Source: Chloroflexota bacterium | GTDB lineage: Bacteria > Chloroflexota > Dehalococcoidia > UBA2979 | NCBI GenBank assembly: GCA_003670575.1 | Contig: QWRD01000001.1 | Span: 62,001-126,000, forward strand | DNA: 64,000 nucleotides | Reading direction: 5' to 3' | Program-made: the position numbers and the translations under genes | The notes under the pieces: generated by a model | Told to the model about the DNA's origin: nothing | The model's input: only the letters and a program-made list of their open reading frames with translations | Database searches by the model: none | Shown here: piece after piece, positions 43,310 through 51,496 of the stretch | Numbering within the stretch: position 1 is the stretch's first letter | How the letters are laid out: each line of letters starts with the position of its first letter

Positions 43310-43999
43310 CTATCGCCGCTGGCGCCCGAGGAACGCTGCCAGCGCGTCGTGCTCGAACTCGTAGGCGAGGTCGCCCGCGGTCTTGCCGTGGTCCGACTCG
43401 ATGGTCGGGTCGGCGCCGGCGGCCACCAGCAGTCGAGCCAGATCCTCGTCGCCGTAGCGCGCGGCCAGGTGGAGCGGTGTGAACCCCAGCGCCTGCTGCG
43501 CGTTCACCGGTGCGCCCCGATCGATCAGCAACTGACAGGTCTCCGGGTGCAACGCGCCGGCGGCGGCATGCAGCGGCGTGGTTTCGTCGTCCGTTTGCGT
43601 GATCCCGGAGACGTTCGCGCCGGCATCCAGCAGCGCCTGCACCGTCTCGGTGCGTCCGAAGAAGGACGCGAGGTGCAGCGCGCTGAAGCCGTCCGCCGTG
43701 TATGCGCGCACGCCCGCCGGATCCTCAGTGCACAACTCGCGGACGCGGTCGGTGACGCCGAGGGCGGCCGCCTCGAAGAGCGTGAGTGCCGGGTCTGCGG
43801 CCAGCAGCGTCGCGATGACCTCGTGTCGGCCGCGATAGATGGCGACCAACAGCGGTGAGGACTCGTGACCGCCGGCAGCGAGCGCCGGGTCGGCGGCTAC
43901 CAGGTCGGCAACCTCGTCCGGGTGGTCGGCCATCACCGCCTGGTGCAGCGCCTGGCGTGGCGTCGCGTCCGGCTCCGGGGAGCGGCTGGGCGTCGTCAT
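43310..43999 (-). CDS. Ankyrin repeat protein
   Basis: 229 residues, about five to six ankyrin units of 31-33 residues. Clear examples are DGFSALHLASFFGRTETVQALLDAGANV and LGFTPLHLAARYGDEDLARLLVAAGAD; quoted here in part: FSALHLASFFGRTE, FTPLHLAARYGDED. No signal peptide, so probably cytosolic protein-protein interaction. The partner is unknown. ATG 43999. Confidence 0.88.
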   Translation of the reverse strand: MTTPSRSPEPDATPRQALHQAVMADHPDEVADLVAADPALAAGGHESSPLLVAIYRGRHEVIATLLAADPALTLFEAAALGVTDRVRELCTEDPAGVRAYTADGFSALHLASFFGRTETVQALLDAGANVSGITQTDDETTPLHAAAGALHPETCQLLIDRGAPVNAQQALGFTPLHLAARYGDEDLARLLVAAGADPTIESDHGKTAGDLAYEFEHDALAAFLGRQRR

Positions 44000-44135
44000 C
44001 GCGCGAGGGGCTCGCGCCGTGGCTGGGCGCGGCGGCAGGTTGCGAGGTGAATCGTGTTGTGCATACCGACCATCGTAGTGCGCGCGCCTCTGATGCGCGC
44101 GCCCGATGCAGCGAGGCTCGCTGCGGGCCGGAGAC

Positions 44136-44906
44136 TCAGGCGGCGGCCGCTGCGGCCCCGGTCATGGCACCGCAGTACCAATCCACCTGCTGGAGGAAGT
44201 GCTCCGGCCCGCCGAGCGCGTCCACGATCTCCGCGTCCTTCGACTCCGGGTCGTGTGTCACTGCCTCCGGCATCGATACGCCGTCGCCGATGCCGAGGCC
44301 CCACGCGACGCGTCGCGCGTTCCACGTCACCCACGCCATCGACCCGGAACCCCCACCATGGTGGTCACCGATCGCCGCCGTGATGTCCTCCGGAATGTTC
44401 CAGCCCAGCGCCACGTCCACGCCCACCTGCAGATGGTCCGCACCGAAGACCGACTGCTCGGCGTCCAGCACGTCAGCGCCTTCGCGCACCGCCTGGATGA
44501 CTCTGGCGTAGTCGGAGGGCCGCTGGTACGCCATCGCGATGCGTCCGATGTCATGCAGCAGCCCAGCGGTGACGTCCGCCAGGAGCGCGGTGGCGACGAT
44601 GTGCCTCCACAGTTCGTCCGTGTCCAGTCCGGCCCGGCGCAGGTTTGCCATGTTCCCCGAGACGACCGCACCCGCGACGATGCGGCGCGCGCGCTCGATG
44701 CCGATGCGTACCAGCGCGCGCTCGGCAGTCTCGATGCGGGTCATCGGTGACGACATCGCGGAGTTCGCGGCGCGCAGGAGGGCGGCGGTCAGGCCGGGAT
44801 CCGTCTCCACCACCTCAGCAAGGTCGTGGAAAGCGAGATCCGACCGGCTCACCATCCCAAGGGCTCGGGTGTGTGTACCCGGTAGCGGCGGTAGTTCGAA
44901 CGGCAT
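44136..44906 (-). CDS. HDOD-domain protein
   Basis: 256 residues. Begins LPPLPGTHTRALGMVSRSD and has LAEVVETDPGLTAALLRAANSA, the HDOD hallmark, then LLADVTAGLLHDIGRIAMAY with an HD pair and DHHGG further on. HDOD proteins are non-canonical HD-fold regulators in signalling and motility. Retention of HD and HH residues leaves open metal-dependent phosphohydrolase activity. Divergent from the SDR-like gene at 45063. Confidence 0.8.
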   Translation of the reverse strand: MPFELPPLPGTHTRALGMVSRSDLAFHDLAEVVETDPGLTAALLRAANSAMSSPMTRIETAERALVRIGIERARRIVAGAVVSGNMANLRRAGLDTDELWRHIVATALLADVTAGLLHDIGRIAMAYQRPSDYARVIQAVREGADVLDAEQSVFGADHLQVGVDVALGWNIPEDITAAIGDHHGGGSGSMAWVTWNARRVAWGLGIGDGVSMPEAVTHDPESKDAEIVDALGGPEHFLQQVDWYCGAMTGAAAAAA

Positions 44907-45062
44907 CAGTCCAGTCCCAACGCAAGGATGGTCGCGTGCTTGCTTTCGGGATCATCGGCGCACGCGGCGCGCTCGGTAGATGCGGAGCGAAGAATCGGGC
45001 GGGCGGCGGCACCGATGTGCGTCCGGTCGTGTGCGGCGCAGGCTTCGGCTAGCATCGAAGGC

Positions 45063-45776
45063 ATGGTGATCGACTCCGGGACCGATGTTGGTGGTGTGCT
45101 TGCGGGGCGGCGAGCGTTGGTGATCGGTGTCGAAACGGTCGCCGGTAGCGCCATAGCACGCGCGCTGGCCGCCGCTGGAGTCAGCCTCGGCCTCGCGACG
45201 ATGCGCGCGGACGAGGCCGTGATGGTCGCCAGACGCCTCCAGCGGGAGGTGCAGGCAGCCGGCGGCGCGGCCACCGTCTACGCCTTTGACGTCATGCTGG
45301 GGCAGAACGTGAAGGTCTCCACGCGGCAGGTGGCCAAGGAGTTGGGCGGCCTCGATCTGCTGGTGAGCGCGGTGGACCGACCCTTGGACGCGCCACTGGA
45401 GCGCACCACCGATTCCGAACTCGCCTCCACCTTCATCGCGAATTGCGGCGCGCACCTCTACGCCGTCCGTGCCGCCCTCGACGAGTTTCGCCGCGCCGAG
45501 GGTGGTCGCGCGCTGCTGATCGTGCGTGACGCGGGCGAGACCGGGCAGCCCGGCGCTGCCGCGTACGCTGCTGCCCACGGCGCCACGCTGGCACTGGTGC
45601 GCTCGCTTGGGGAGGAACTGCGAGGTCGAGGGGTGGGCGTGGACGCGCTCATCGTCGGCGAGCACGACGCACCGGAGGCGATCGGCGCCGCCGCGCTGGC
45701 GCTGCTCGCCGCTCCGCCGACTGCTCCTGTCGGGCGTATCGTGCATGTGAATGAGGTACAGGACGTGACGCTGTGA
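45063..45776 (+). CDS. Degenerate SDR-fold protein 1
   Basis: 237 residues. The overall order follows short-chain dehydrogenases: strand-helix start LAGRRALVIGVETVAGSAIARALAAAG, LDLLVSAVDRPLDAPL in the NNAG position, and PGAAAYAAAHGATLALVRSLGEEL in the YxxxK helix. The Gly-rich loop lacks TGxxxGxG, the catalytic Ser is absent and the Lys is replaced (Tyr168, His172). It is probably not a standard oxidoreductase. ATG lies 7 nt after a TAGCAT, so the RNA may be leaderless. Coupled by GTGA to the next gene. Confidence 0.65.
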   Translation: MVIDSGTDVGGVLAGRRALVIGVETVAGSAIARALAAAGVSLGLATMRADEAVMVARRLQREVQAAGGAATVYAFDVMLGQNVKVSTRQVAKELGGLDLLVSAVDRPLDAPLERTTDSELASTFIANCGAHLYAVRAALDEFRRAEGGRALLIVRDAGETGQPGAAAYAAAHGATLALVRSLGEELRGRGVGVDALIVGEHDAPEAIGAAALALLAAPPTAPVGRIVHVNEVQDVTL

Positions 45777-46414
45777 CTGAACGCTCGCTGCCGGGTCGTC
45801 TCCCGCTGGCAGGCCGCAATGCGCTGGTGGTGGGTGCCGGTGGGCCGTACGCGCGGCTCGCCGCCATCGCGCTGGCGGAGGCTGGGGCGCGCGTGTCGAT
45901 CGCCACGGCCGCCGAGGTGGCCGCGCAGGAGACCGAGGCGAACTCCATCCTCAACGAGTGTTGGACGCTGGGGCGCGATGGGATCGTGCTGCGTCTGGAT
46001 GCCGCCGACCCGGCAGCCGTCGAGGCCGCCCTCGACCGCGTCGATCGCGAGGCGGGGCCGCTCCACCTGCTGGTGCACGCCGCCCCCGCTGGCGAGGAGC
46101 CGGACGGGACACTCGCTGCCGCGACCAGCGCCTTCGTGTGCATCGCCGCCGCTCGACGCCGCATAGCCGGCCGCGCGGACGCACGCGTGCTGTATCTCAT
46201 CGACGCGCAGGGTACCGCCGACGCGGGAGGCGCGGATCGCGAGGCCGCACTCGACTTCGCGGGAGCGCTGAGCGAGCAGACGGATGACGAGGCGGTCGCG
46301 GTGCAGGCGCTGCTGGTCACGCGCGGCACCGCGCCGATGGTCGTGCGCGACGCGCTGCTGACTGCGTCGACGGCGGACATTGCGGCCCCCATCGTGCTGG
46401 TGGGCGCTCCATGA
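45773..46414 (+). CDS. Degenerate SDR-fold protein 2
   Basis: 213 residues, GTG 45773 overlapping the previous stop. LAGRNALVVGAGGPYARLAAIALAEAG resembles an SDR cofactor loop (GAGGPYAR instead of GxxxGIG) and LHLLVHAAPAG occupies the NNAG position. The Ser-Tyr-Lys helix is entirely missing and the protein is about 40 residues shorter than typical. It and its upstream neighbour may form a heterodimer. Coupled by ATGA to the RDD gene. Confidence 0.6.
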   Translation: MTERSLPGRLPLAGRNALVVGAGGPYARLAAIALAEAGARVSIATAAEVAAQETEANSILNECWTLGRDGIVLRLDAADPAAVEAALDRVDREAGPLHLLVHAAPAGEEPDGTLAAATSAFVCIAAARRRIAGRADARVLYLIDAQGTADAGGADREAALDFAGALSEQTDDEAVAVQALLVTRGTAPMVVRDALLTASTADIAAPIVLVGAP

Positions 46415-47058
46415 CGAACGAGGCGGGCGCCAACGAGGCGGGCGCCAACGAGGCTGAACTGTTCGGCCGTGCGCCGCTGGGTCAGCCAGGCCTGAGCTGG
46501 CGGGGCGATGGCGCGCTTGGCGGGCTCGCGCCGCTCCCCGGCGGAACGGCAGGGGGCGCGGCAGGGCGCGCGCTCGGGCCGCTGGGACTCATCACGGCGC
46601 CGCTTTGGTCCCGCATCGTGTCGTTCGGCATCGACCTCGTCGGGCTGTTCGCGGTGTTCATCCTCGTGGTGATCACGATGAACGTGCTGGAGATCATCCC
46701 GCTCCCGGAAGGTGGCGTCGGCGGCGCGGTGGATCCGATGCAACCGCTATCCGCTGAACTTTACGCCGGAGCGTTCTTGGCGCAGGGCGTGTACTACTGG
46801 GTCTGGAGTAGCCTCGGTTGGTCGCCGGGAAAGCGGCTGCTGCGGCTGCGCATCGTGAACGCGCAGGGCGAGGCGCCGGGGCCGCTCCGAGGCCTGGTGC
46901 GTGCGCTGGTATCGCTCGTCAGCCAGATCTGGGCGATCGGCTATCTCATCGCGCTGACCGATCCCGCGCATCGTACGTTTCACGACCGGGTGTCGCGCAC
47001 GTGGGTGGTGCTGGCGGACCAGCCCTCGGACATCGAGCGCGCCGAGGAGCGCCGATAG
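46411..47058 (+). CDS. RDD-family membrane protein
   Basis: 215 residues. N-terminus carries a 15-nt tandem repeat giving NEAGANEAGANEAEL, then a Gly-rich linker. The RDD domain starts APLWSRIVSFGIDLVGLFAVF with Arg-x-x-x-x-x-x-Asp, continues through a second helix WSSLGWSPGKRLLRLRIV and ends with a third helix and DPAHRTFHDRVSRTWVV. Family function unsettled; some members are transporters. Forms an operon with the two SDR-like genes. Confidence 0.8.
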   Translation: MTNEAGANEAGANEAELFGRAPLGQPGLSWRGDGALGGLAPLPGGTAGGAAGRALGPLGLITAPLWSRIVSFGIDLVGLFAVFILVVITMNVLEIIPLPEGGVGGAVDPMQPLSAELYAGAFLAQGVYYWVWSSLGWSPGKRLLRLRIVNAQGEAPGPLRGLVRALVSLVSQIWAIGYLIALTDPAHRTFHDRVSRTWVVLADQPSDIERAEERR

Positions 47059-47092
47059 CGCGAGTCCATCACCGTGCTCGATCAGCGCGTGC

Positions 47093-48073
47093 TTAGGTCC
47101 CCCACGGCAACTGTCGAGGCTGCAGCACCTGCCGCACCTGTCCGTCACCAACCAGGGCGACCAGATCCAGCGCACCGTAAGCGGTCGGGTTCATCCCGCG
47201 CAGGGCGGCGGTCACCCGCTCGTCGTCCAGGTGCGCCAACGCGCCCACCAGCAGCAGCGCCGACAGGTTGCAGTTTCCGCTGAACCGCTGCTCCTCGGCA
47301 CGGCTCACGTGTCGGCGCATCACACGGCGCATAGCGGCTGCGTCACCGCCATCGAAGTCGTGTCCAGCGCCGATCACGGTCAACCCGCTCGGTTGGTCGT
47401 CCGGCAGCCTCGAGACGAGCCAGGTGTCGTGCGCCTCGATGGCGCTGATCTCGGCTACCTCCAGCAGCGCGGCGCGGTCGCGCACCTGTGAGATGAGAAT
47501 CTCGCGTTCCGCCTGCTCCTCCGGGAGCCGATGGATCTCTCGGGAGTCGAGGTGGAACGCGCCACTGATCCCCTCGGACATGAACGTCCACTCGGAGGCC
47601 AGTCCGCCGGAGACGGAAACGTACGCCCCGGCGCCGTCGATCTTCGCCAGCCGCAGCAGCGTGGGCACCCGCAACTCGCGACGCTCGCCGGTGGCGAGAC
47701 CGTGGAGGCCGCGCCGCACCAGGTCGCGAACCTCGGAGATGGCTGGCTCGCTGGATGGCATCGCGACTCCGGGCGGCGCCCACAGTACGTACCCGCCGAG
47801 GTCTCCATCTGCCGCGAGGTCAGCCGAGACCAACGCTTCGAGTCCCGCCGCGGCGTCGTCGCCGCGCTCCCACAGCCGCCCAACTGTCACGCCGACGCGG
47901 TTCGCGCGCTGCGTCAGCGTGGCGTCGAACGGGCCGCGCTCGTCCTCGGTGCCCAGGCGGAACGTGCGGAAGTACCGCTCGCTCATCCACGTGGCCAGCA
48001 TGCCGATGGCTGCGCGCTCGATGCGCGTGCCGGAATCCGCGCCGTCCGTGCCGGTGATGTTCGCCTCCGTCAT
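47093..48073 (-). CDS. Hypothetical protein, coupled to membrane protein
   Basis: 326 residues, ATG 48073. No recognised motif. N-terminal 80 residues are charged, a mid region (about 95-190) is alpha/beta with RELRVPTLLRLAKIDGAGAY, and the C-terminal part has a helix-rich RRVMRRHVSRAEEQRF and NLSALLLVGALAHLDDERV. No signal or membrane segment, so presumably cytosolic. Its start overlaps the stop of the upstream membrane protein gene (ATGA), implying joint function. The frame is open upstream to 48394, but the overlap favours this start. Confidence 0.6.
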   Translation of the reverse strand: MTEANITGTDGADSGTRIERAAIGMLATWMSERYFRTFRLGTEDERGPFDATLTQRANRVGVTVGRLWERGDDAAAGLEALVSADLAADGDLGGYVLWAPPGVAMPSSEPAISEVRDLVRRGLHGLATGERRELRVPTLLRLAKIDGAGAYVSVSGGLASEWTFMSEGISGAFHLDSREIHRLPEEQAEREILISQVRDRAALLEVAEISAIEAHDTWLVSRLPDDQPSGLTVIGAGHDFDGGDAAAMRRVMRRHVSRAEEQRFSGNCNLSALLLVGALAHLDDERVTAALRGMNPTAYGALDLVALVGDGQVRQVLQPRQLPWGT

Positions 48074-48486
48074 GCTGCACCATCGCGACGCCGCTCGGCG
48101 CGCCGATCCAGCATCGGCAGCAGCCCGTTGGCGAGCACCTGCCAGGCGATGGCGGCGTTGACCACGAAGAACAGCAGCACGGACAGCAGTTTCAGCCCGG
48201 TTGCCAACACGCTGCCGTCGGTGCCGGAGTACCGCATCCAGAGAATCGTGGCCACGCAGCCCAGCAGCAGCAGCAGCAATCCCCCCGGTACGTCCCAGTT
48301 GTGCACGAAGCGCGTGAACATGGCGAGCAGGCCGATCGCGACGGCGATATTCGTCGCCATGAAGCCGATGAGCGGCGTGCCGCGATGGCCCCAAACGTCG
48401 TACGTCGCCAGGAACAGCATCGTGAGCAGCGGTGGCGCCAGTACGGCGATCGCGAAGCCCGGCAGATCGGAGCGCTTGAATCGCAT
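48070..48486 (-). CDS. Four-helix membrane protein, unknown
   Basis: 138 residues, ATG 48486. Hydrophobic stretches at about 10-28, 38-60, 67-85 and 93-118 predict four helices with a basic C-terminus RRAERRRDGAA. No family recognised. It is 31 nt downstream of the SDR gene on the same strand and coupled to the hypothetical gene after it. Confidence 0.6.
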   Translation of the reverse strand: MRFKRSDLPGFAIAVLAPPLLTMLFLATYDVWGHRGTPLIGFMATNIAVAIGLLAMFTRFVHNWDVPGGLLLLLLGCVATILWMRYSGTDGSVLATGLKLLSVLLFFVVNAAIAWQVLANGLLPMLDRRAERRRDGAA

Positions 48487-48517
48487 CGAGGTTCTTCCCG
48501 GTTCTGCGGCGCGCGGT

Positions 48518-49288
48518 CTAGATGTTGGAGCGGGATTGCCCGCCGTCGACGTTGACCGCGGCTCCCACGACCCACGAGGCGCGAGGTGAGGCGAGGAAGA
48601 CCACCACGTCGGCGATCTCATCGGCCCGCCCAAAGCGGCCACTGGGGATGTTACGCGCGATGAACTCGTGCGTCGCGTCAGGATCCTCGGCGAGCCGACG
48701 TCCCCACGAGCCGCCCTCGAAGGCGATGGAGCCCGGGGCGACGGTGTTCACGCGGATGCCCTCACGCGCCCAATCCAGCGCGAACGCCTTGGACATCGCG
48801 ATCTGTGCGGACTTCGTGGCGTTGTACTCCGGGCCGCCGCCGCTCTCGCGACCGTAGATGGAGGCGATGTTCACCACCGCCCCGCCGCCGCTGGGGACTG
48901 CCGCCGCGAGGTGTGGCTTCGCGAGCAGCGAAAGGCGGGCGACCGAGCGCACGTTGGCATCGAACGCGCCGAGCCAGCGGGTGTCGAAGTCGTCCGAGCG
49001 GATGCTGCCGCCGGCATTGTTGACGAGTACGTCCACGCCACCGAAGCGCGCGACCGCGGCTTCCACGATCTGCGTGCAGCCGGCCTCGGAGGTCACGTCG
49101 ACGGCAACCGCCTGCGCCTCGGCGCCCAGCGACTCCAGGTGCGTGCGTGCCTCCTCCAGCGGGCCTGCGGTGCGCGCGCAGATGGTGAGTCGCGCACCCT
49201 CGCGCGCGAAGGCCTCTGCGATCGCCCGTCCGATGCCTCGGCTTGCGCCGGTCACGATTACCGAACGCCCGCTCAGTCCCAGATCCAT
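48518..49288 (-). CDS. Short-chain dehydrogenase/reductase
   Basis: 256 residues, a complete classical SDR: VTGASRGIGRAIAEAFAREG cofactor loop, VLVNNAGGSIR, catalytic Ser in IASIYG, YNATKSA catalytic Tyr-Lys, and the C-terminal VVGAAVNVDGGQ of FabG-like enzymes. Likely a 3-oxoacyl- or 3-hydroxyacyl-type reductase; exact substrate unknown. Divergent from the crotonase block starting at 49448. Confidence 0.9.
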   Translation of the reverse strand: MDLGLSGRSVIVTGASRGIGRAIAEAFAREGARLTICARTAGPLEEARTHLESLGAEAQAVAVDVTSEAGCTQIVEAAVARFGGVDVLVNNAGGSIRSDDFDTRWLGAFDANVRSVARLSLLAKPHLAAAVPSGGGAVVNIASIYGRESGGGPEYNATKSAQIAMSKAFALDWAREGIRVNTVAPGSIAFEGGSWGRRLAEDPDATHEFIARNIPSGRFGRADEIADVVVFLASPRASWVVGAAVNVDGGQSRSNI

Positions 49289-49375
49289 GAGCCACCGCCT
49301 TTCGCCGCGGCGATCCTCGCAGTCCGCGCCCGACGCGTCCAGCGCAGGCCCAGCCGCACGGGCGCACGACGATGT

Positions 49376-49405
49376 TTGACGCCCTCCGAGGCCCCCCCGT
49401 ACGAT
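49376..49405 (+). promoter_or_regulatory. Promoter for crotonase/acyl-CoA block
   Basis: TTGACG (49376-49381), 18-nt spacer, TACGAT (49400-49405), about 40 nt before the first crotonase gene. It shares the TTGACG -35 with the ilvB promoter. Confidence 0.55.
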
Positions 49406-49447
49406 CCGCCCCCCGATCGCACTCGATGTTCCCGGTGAATCCTTCGG

Positions 49448-50224
49448 GTGGGGGTGCAGGTGTCATTCGCCACGCTTTCCCTGGGCGGCTCGATTGCGAC
49501 GCTGACGCTCGACGCGCCCGCGGGTGGTGTTGGCCGCGCCGAGATGGACTCGCTGCTCCAGGCCTGTGCGCGTATCGAGGGCGCTCCGGAACGCATCGAC
49601 GCCGTGGTGGTCACATCGACGCGCGACGACTGGGCGACCGGCTGGAGCGTCGAGGCGCTCGCCGAGCGGAGCGAGCCGTCCGGGATGCTGGCGCCGATTG
49701 GGGCCGCGTGCGACGCGCTGGCCGCTTTGCCCCAACCCACCGTCGCTGCGATCGGCGGGAGCGCACTCTCGATCGGCCTGGAATTGGCGCTGGCGTGTGA
49801 TATTCGCGTCGGGTCGACGGCGGCGCGCTTCGGGATGCCGGAGACCGCACGCGGGCTGGTTCCAATGGGTGGCGGCACACAGCGCCTGCCTCGCGCCGTT
49901 GGTCGCGCGCATGGCCTGCTGCTCCTGCTTACCGGCGAAGATATCGACGCGGCCGAGGCGCTGCGCATCGGGCTGGTCTCGCAGTTGGTCGCGCCCGGCG
50001 CGGAACGTGACGCGGCGGCCTCGATCGCGCGTACCATCGGTGCACGCGGGCCCGTGGCCACTCGCTTCGCGAAGGAAGCGGTGCGGCGTGGGGTGGAGCT
50101 GACGCTGCAGGAGGGGCTGCGCGCCGAGCTCGACATGACCGTGATCCTGCAGACCACGGCGGACCGCGCCGAGGGTGTGCGAGCATTCATCGAGCGGCGC
50201 GAGCCGCGGTTCACCGGCCAGTAG
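49448..50224 (+). CDS. Enoyl-CoA hydratase/isomerase-family protein 1
   Basis: 258 residues from GTG 49448 (in-frame GTGs at 49454 and 49460 are alternatives). Crotonase fold: AAIGGSALSIGLELALACDIRVG and FGMPETARGLVPMGGGTQRLPRAVG. The second catalytic Glu is kept in MPE. The first oxyanion loop region, VVVTSTRDDWATGWSV, departs from the usual GxGxxFxAGxD, so activity is uncertain and it may be a divergent isomerase or hydrolase. First gene of a plus-strand run to 58486. Confidence 0.8.
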   Translation: MGVQVSFATLSLGGSIATLTLDAPAGGVGRAEMDSLLQACARIEGAPERIDAVVVTSTRDDWATGWSVEALAERSEPSGMLAPIGAACDALAALPQPTVAAIGGSALSIGLELALACDIRVGSTAARFGMPETARGLVPMGGGTQRLPRAVGRAHGLLLLLTGEDIDAAEALRIGLVSQLVAPGAERDAAASIARTIGARGPVATRFAKEAVRRGVELTLQEGLRAELDMTVILQTTADRAEGVRAFIERREPRFTGQ

Positions 50225-50261
50225 CCGGCGAGCACACGCATCCGAGGGGGGAGGAGCACCG

Positions 50262-50525
50262 ATGAACGTGGTACTCAACGTGGACGAGGTGCAGGCGATC
50301 CTCGCGCGGGTCACCGGCGCCGTGCTGGACAACGTGACGCTCTCTCCGGAGGGGCAGGCCGCAATCCGCGAGTGGCGCATGCACCGCAGCCCCGGCACCG
50401 CCGAGATGGACGACTTCACGCTGGTGCTGAACGAAGCGATCGGAAACCACATCGACGAGCGCACCAACCGGATGCTCCGGCTCAAGGGTGGCTTGTACGT
50501 GACGGAGCGGGGGGTGCGCTCGTGA
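50262..50525 (+). CDS. Small protein of unknown function, paralog A
   Basis: 87 residues, ATG 50262 with a strong GGGGAGGAG. Predicted mostly helical. It shares with the next gene an N-terminal V-x-x-D-E/A-x-QA pattern (VLNVDEVQAIL), a central AAIREWR and a LNEAIGNHI near residue 60. No membrane segment or Cys. It is unrecognised and located between two crotonase genes. Confidence 0.7.
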   Translation: MNVVLNVDEVQAILARVTGAVLDNVTLSPEGQAAIREWRMHRSPGTAEMDDFTLVLNEAIGNHIDERTNRMLRLKGGLYVTERGVRS

Positions 50526-50761
50526 AAGTGCAATTCGACGCCGACGAGCTCCAGGCGATGACACACGTGGTCATCGACCAACTGGCCGAGATCGATGGGT
50601 TGAGCAAGGCCGACAAGGCTGCGCTGAAGCGCTGGCGAGCGGAAGAGGCTCGACCCGCCTCGCCGACGTTCCAGCTACTGTCTGAGCGCCTGAACGAGGA
50701 GATCCAGCGCACCCACGAGTCGTCCGAGGTACGCCGCCTGATGCGGCCGGACTGGGTCTAG
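50522..50761 (+). CDS. Small protein of unknown function, paralog B
   Basis: 79 residues, GTG 50522 overlapping the previous stop (GTGA). Aligns with its neighbour: FDADELQAM, AALKRWR and LNEEIQRTH match VDEVQAI, AAIREWR and LNEAIGNHI at the same spacing. The tight coupling and shared pattern suggest a tandem duplication forming a heteromer. Six nt before the second crotonase gene. Confidence 0.7.
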   Translation: MKVQFDADELQAMTHVVIDQLAEIDGLSKADKAALKRWRAEEARPASPTFQLLSERLNEEIQRTHESSEVRRLMRPDWV

Positions 50762-50767
50762 GTCGAC

Positions 50768-51496
50768 ATGTCCCCCGATGAGCCGCCGGTACTTGCGGAG
50801 CGTGACGGGGACATCGTCTGGCTGACGCTCAACCGACCGGAGCGCCTGAACGCGATCAACCTCGCGATGCGCGACGCGCTCTGGGCGCAGCTCTGCATGC
50901 TGCGGGACGATCCAACGGTGCGCGTGGCGGTGCTCCAGGGCGCGGGGCCCCGAGCGTTCAGCGCGGGTGCCGATATCACCGACTTTGGCACCGCGCCGTC
51001 GTACCTCGCCGCCCGCGAATCCCGGCGCGAACGCGACCTGTGGGGGCTCATGCTGTCGTTGGAGATCCCGCTGATCGCCGCGTTACACGGGTTCGCCTAT
51101 GGCGCCGGCCTGGAGATGTCCATGTGCTGCGACCTGCGCATCGCCGCTGACGACGTATCTCTGGGCCTGCCGGAGGTGAAGCTCGGCTACATCCCGTCGG
51201 CCGGCGGCACGCAGTTGATCTCGCGGCACGTCCCGCTCTCGCTCGCGCTGCGGATGGTGACCACCGGCGATCCGATCGGCGCCGACGAGGCGCTGGCGGC
51301 GGGGTTGGTGCAGCGCGTGGTGCGGCCGGAAGCGCTGACCGCCACTGTCCAGCAGTACGCGGCCTCCCTGGCGCGACACGAGCCGGCCTCGCTCCGCGCG
51401 ACGAAGCGCGCCGCGGTGCAGGGGCTGGAGCTACCACTTGCGGAAGGTCTGGCGCTGGAGCGTCGGCTGAGCGCATCCGTGGCGGGCGCGGCGTGA
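50768..51496 (+). CDS. Enoyl-CoA hydratase/isomerase-family protein 2
   Basis: 242 residues. Complete crotonase features: LTLNRPERLNAINLAM, oxyanion loop GPRAFSAGADITDF, HGFAYGAGLEMSMCCDLRIA with the first Glu, and GLPEVKLGYIPSAGGTQL with the second Glu and the GGT loop. Likely hydrates enoyl-CoA in beta-oxidation. The stop overlaps the next gene by GTGA. Confidence 0.9.
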   Translation: MSPDEPPVLAERDGDIVWLTLNRPERLNAINLAMRDALWAQLCMLRDDPTVRVAVLQGAGPRAFSAGADITDFGTAPSYLAARESRRERDLWGLMLSLEIPLIAALHGFAYGAGLEMSMCCDLRIAADDVSLGLPEVKLGYIPSAGGTQLISRHVPLSLALRMVTTGDPIGADEALAAGLVQRVVRPEALTATVQQYAASLARHEPASLRATKRAAVQGLELPLAEGLALERRLSASVAGAA

